Position numbers and translations under genes: made by a program. The notes below the pieces were generated by a model, which worked only from the letters and a program-made list of their open reading frames with translations, searched no databases and had not been told where the DNA came from. From Actinomycetes bacterium (GTDB taxonomy: Bacteria > Actinomycetota > Actinomycetes > Actinomycetales > Cellulomonadaceae), in the NCBI GenBank assembly GCA_023432565.1, contig JAEYUL010000089.1, forward strand, positions 1-13,571: 13,571 nucleotides of DNA. Direction: 5' to 3'. Shown piece by piece: positions 12,563 to 13,571 of this stretch. Positions within the stretch are counted from its first letter, which is position 1. Each line of letters begins with the position of its first letter.

Positions 12563-12572
12563 GGTCAGCGCG

Positions 12573-13571
12573 TCACAGCATGCAGGAGACGCAGTTCTCC
12601 ACTTCCGTCCCCTGGAGGGCGAGCTGGCGGAGGCGGATGTAGTAGATCGTCTTGATGCCCTTGCGCCAGGCGTAGATCTGCGCCTTGTTCAGGTCGCGCG
12701 TGGTCGCGGTGTCCTTGAAGAACAGCGTCAGCGACAGGCCCTGGTCCACGTGCTGCGTGGCCTCGGCATAGGTGTCGATGATCTTCTCGTAGCCGATCTC
12801 GTACGCGTCCTGGTAGTACTCCAGGTTGTCGTTGGTCAGGTACGGCGCCGGGTAGTACACGCGGCCGATCTTGCCCTCTTTGCGGATCTCGATCTTGCTG
12901 GCCACCGGGTGGATCGAGGACGTCGAGTGGTTGATGTAGGAGATGGAACCGGTAGGCGGCACGGCCTGCAGGTTCTGGTTATAGAGCCCGCCAGTCGTGA
13001 CGGCCCGCTTCAACTCCAGCCAATCGTGCTGGGTGGGGATGGCGATCCCGGCCTTCTCGAACAATTGAACCACCCGTTCAGTCGCAGGCTTCCATTCCTG
13101 CTCGGTGTATTTGTCAAAATATTCGCCGGACGCGTATTTCGATTTCTCAAAGCCTTCGAAGCTCTGGCCTCGTTCGATCGCCAATCGGTTGGAAGCCCGG
13201 ATGGCGTGATAAGTCACGGTGTAGAAATAGATGTTGGTGAAATCGACACCTTCTTCAGAGCCGTAGAAGATGCGCTCGCGGGCGAGATACCCGTGCAGGT
13301 TCATCTGGCCAAGCCCGATGGCGTGGCTCGCTGCATTGCCTTTGGCAACCGACGGAACCGAGGCGATGTGGCTCATGTCGGAGACGGCAGTCAGTGCTCG
13401 AACCGATGTCTCGATGGTCTTTGCAAAGTCGGGAGAGTCCATAGCGGCGGCGATGTGCAGGGACCCGAGATTGCAGGAAATATCCTTCCCCATGTGATCA
13501 TAGGACAGATCGTCGTTGAAAGTGCTCGCATCGCTGACCTGCAGGATTTCAGAGCAGAGGTTGCTCATGGT
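12573..13571 (-). CDS. nrdE: Class Ib ribonucleotide reductase, catalytic alpha subunit NrdE (5' part beyond window)
   Basis: Only the C-terminal roughly 332 residues of an about 700-residue protein are in the window; the frame is open at the right edge, and ATG 13568 is an internal Met. The active-site block is the first thing seen: N3, C5 and E7 of SNLCSEI (counted from that Met), C5 being the thiyl-radical cysteine, then C32 of GKDISCNLGSL, a redox cysteine. Further on are NLQAVPPTGSISYINHSTSS (phosphate/substrate loop), the radical-transfer tyrosine pair in KTIYYIRLRQ, and the C-terminal CVSCML cysteines that accept electrons from NrdH or thioredoxin. All residues expected here are intact. 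Composition is split: upstream of about 12950-13010 third positions are mixed and G+C is about 55%; downstream they are nearly all G or C and G+C is about 63%. The homing endonuclease gene follows after 10 bp, then nrdF. Confidence 0.96.
   Translation of the reverse strand, partial: TMSNLCSEILQVSDASTFNDDLSYDHMGKDISCNLGSLHIAAAMDSPDFAKTIETSVRALTAVSDMSHIASVPSVAKGNAASHAIGLGQMNLHGYLARERIFYGSEEGVDFTNIYFYTVTYHAIRASNRLAIERGQSFEGFEKSKYASGEYFDKYTEQEWKPATERVVQLFEKAGIAIPTQHDWLELKRAVTTGGLYNQNLQAVPPTGSISYINHSTSSIHPVASKIEIRKEGKIGRVYYPAPYLTNDNLEYYQDAYEIGYEKIIDTYAEATQHVDQGLSLTLFFKDTATTRDLNKAQIYAWRKGIKTIYYIRLRQLALQGTEVENCVSCML

Overview
The window is high-GC actinobacterial chromosome. The coding bias is strong (third codon positions almost all G or C), GTG starts are common, and two genes show leaderless promoter signals. 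Gene content (a HelR-type RNA polymerase ATPase, a class Ib ribonucleotide reductase, a DUF1540 protein, a zinc-finger-fused ECF sigma factor) fits a Micrococcales lineage such as Cellulomonadaceae; that placement is inferred from style and was not searched. No rRNA, tRNA, CRISPR array or insertion sequence is visible.

Layout from left to right. (1) 1-1838: the 3'-truncated gene of an ECF-type sigma factor with a fused zinc-binding anti-sigma-like domain (minus strand), divergent from a protein with a degenerate GGDEF-like domain. (2) 1924-3926: an APH-fold phosphotransferase with a likely leaderless start, then, on the minus strand, a GNAT acetyltransferase followed by a two-module DUF1540 protein. 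(3) 4145-7807: a ScoMcrA-head-like protein with a C-terminal zinc ribbon, a small (p)ppGpp synthetase, and helR. An inverted repeat matching the rifamycin-associated element (RAE) lies upstream of helR. (4) 7808-9148: a DinB-fold protein with N-terminal pentapeptide repeats, surrounded by unusual non-coding DNA: a 21-bp tandem duplication, a 49-bp near-perfect palindrome, a G-run tract, a 15-bp perfect hairpin and an 8-copy 18-bp tandem array. (5) 9149-10604: an alpha/beta-hydrolase and tetR operon whose promoter is overlaid by two 17-bp palindromes 21 bp apart, a clear autoregulation layout. (6) 10605-13571: two strong hairpins separate this operon from the convergent class Ib RNR genes nrdE-nrdF (minus strand), with a GIY-YIG/NUMOD3 homing endonuclease packed between them.

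The genes lean towards transcription and stress control: the fused sigma factor, the alarmone synthetase, and HelR, which removes rifamycin-stalled RNA polymerase. The observations most worth following are the RAE-helR-alarmone synthetase neighbourhood, the homing endonuclease translationally embedded in the nrdEF operon, and an abrupt composition change inside nrdE (about 63% G+C and nearly all-GC third positions downstream, about 55% upstream). The last means either intragenic recombination or a chimeric assembly join. I found no clearly new multi-gene defence system.
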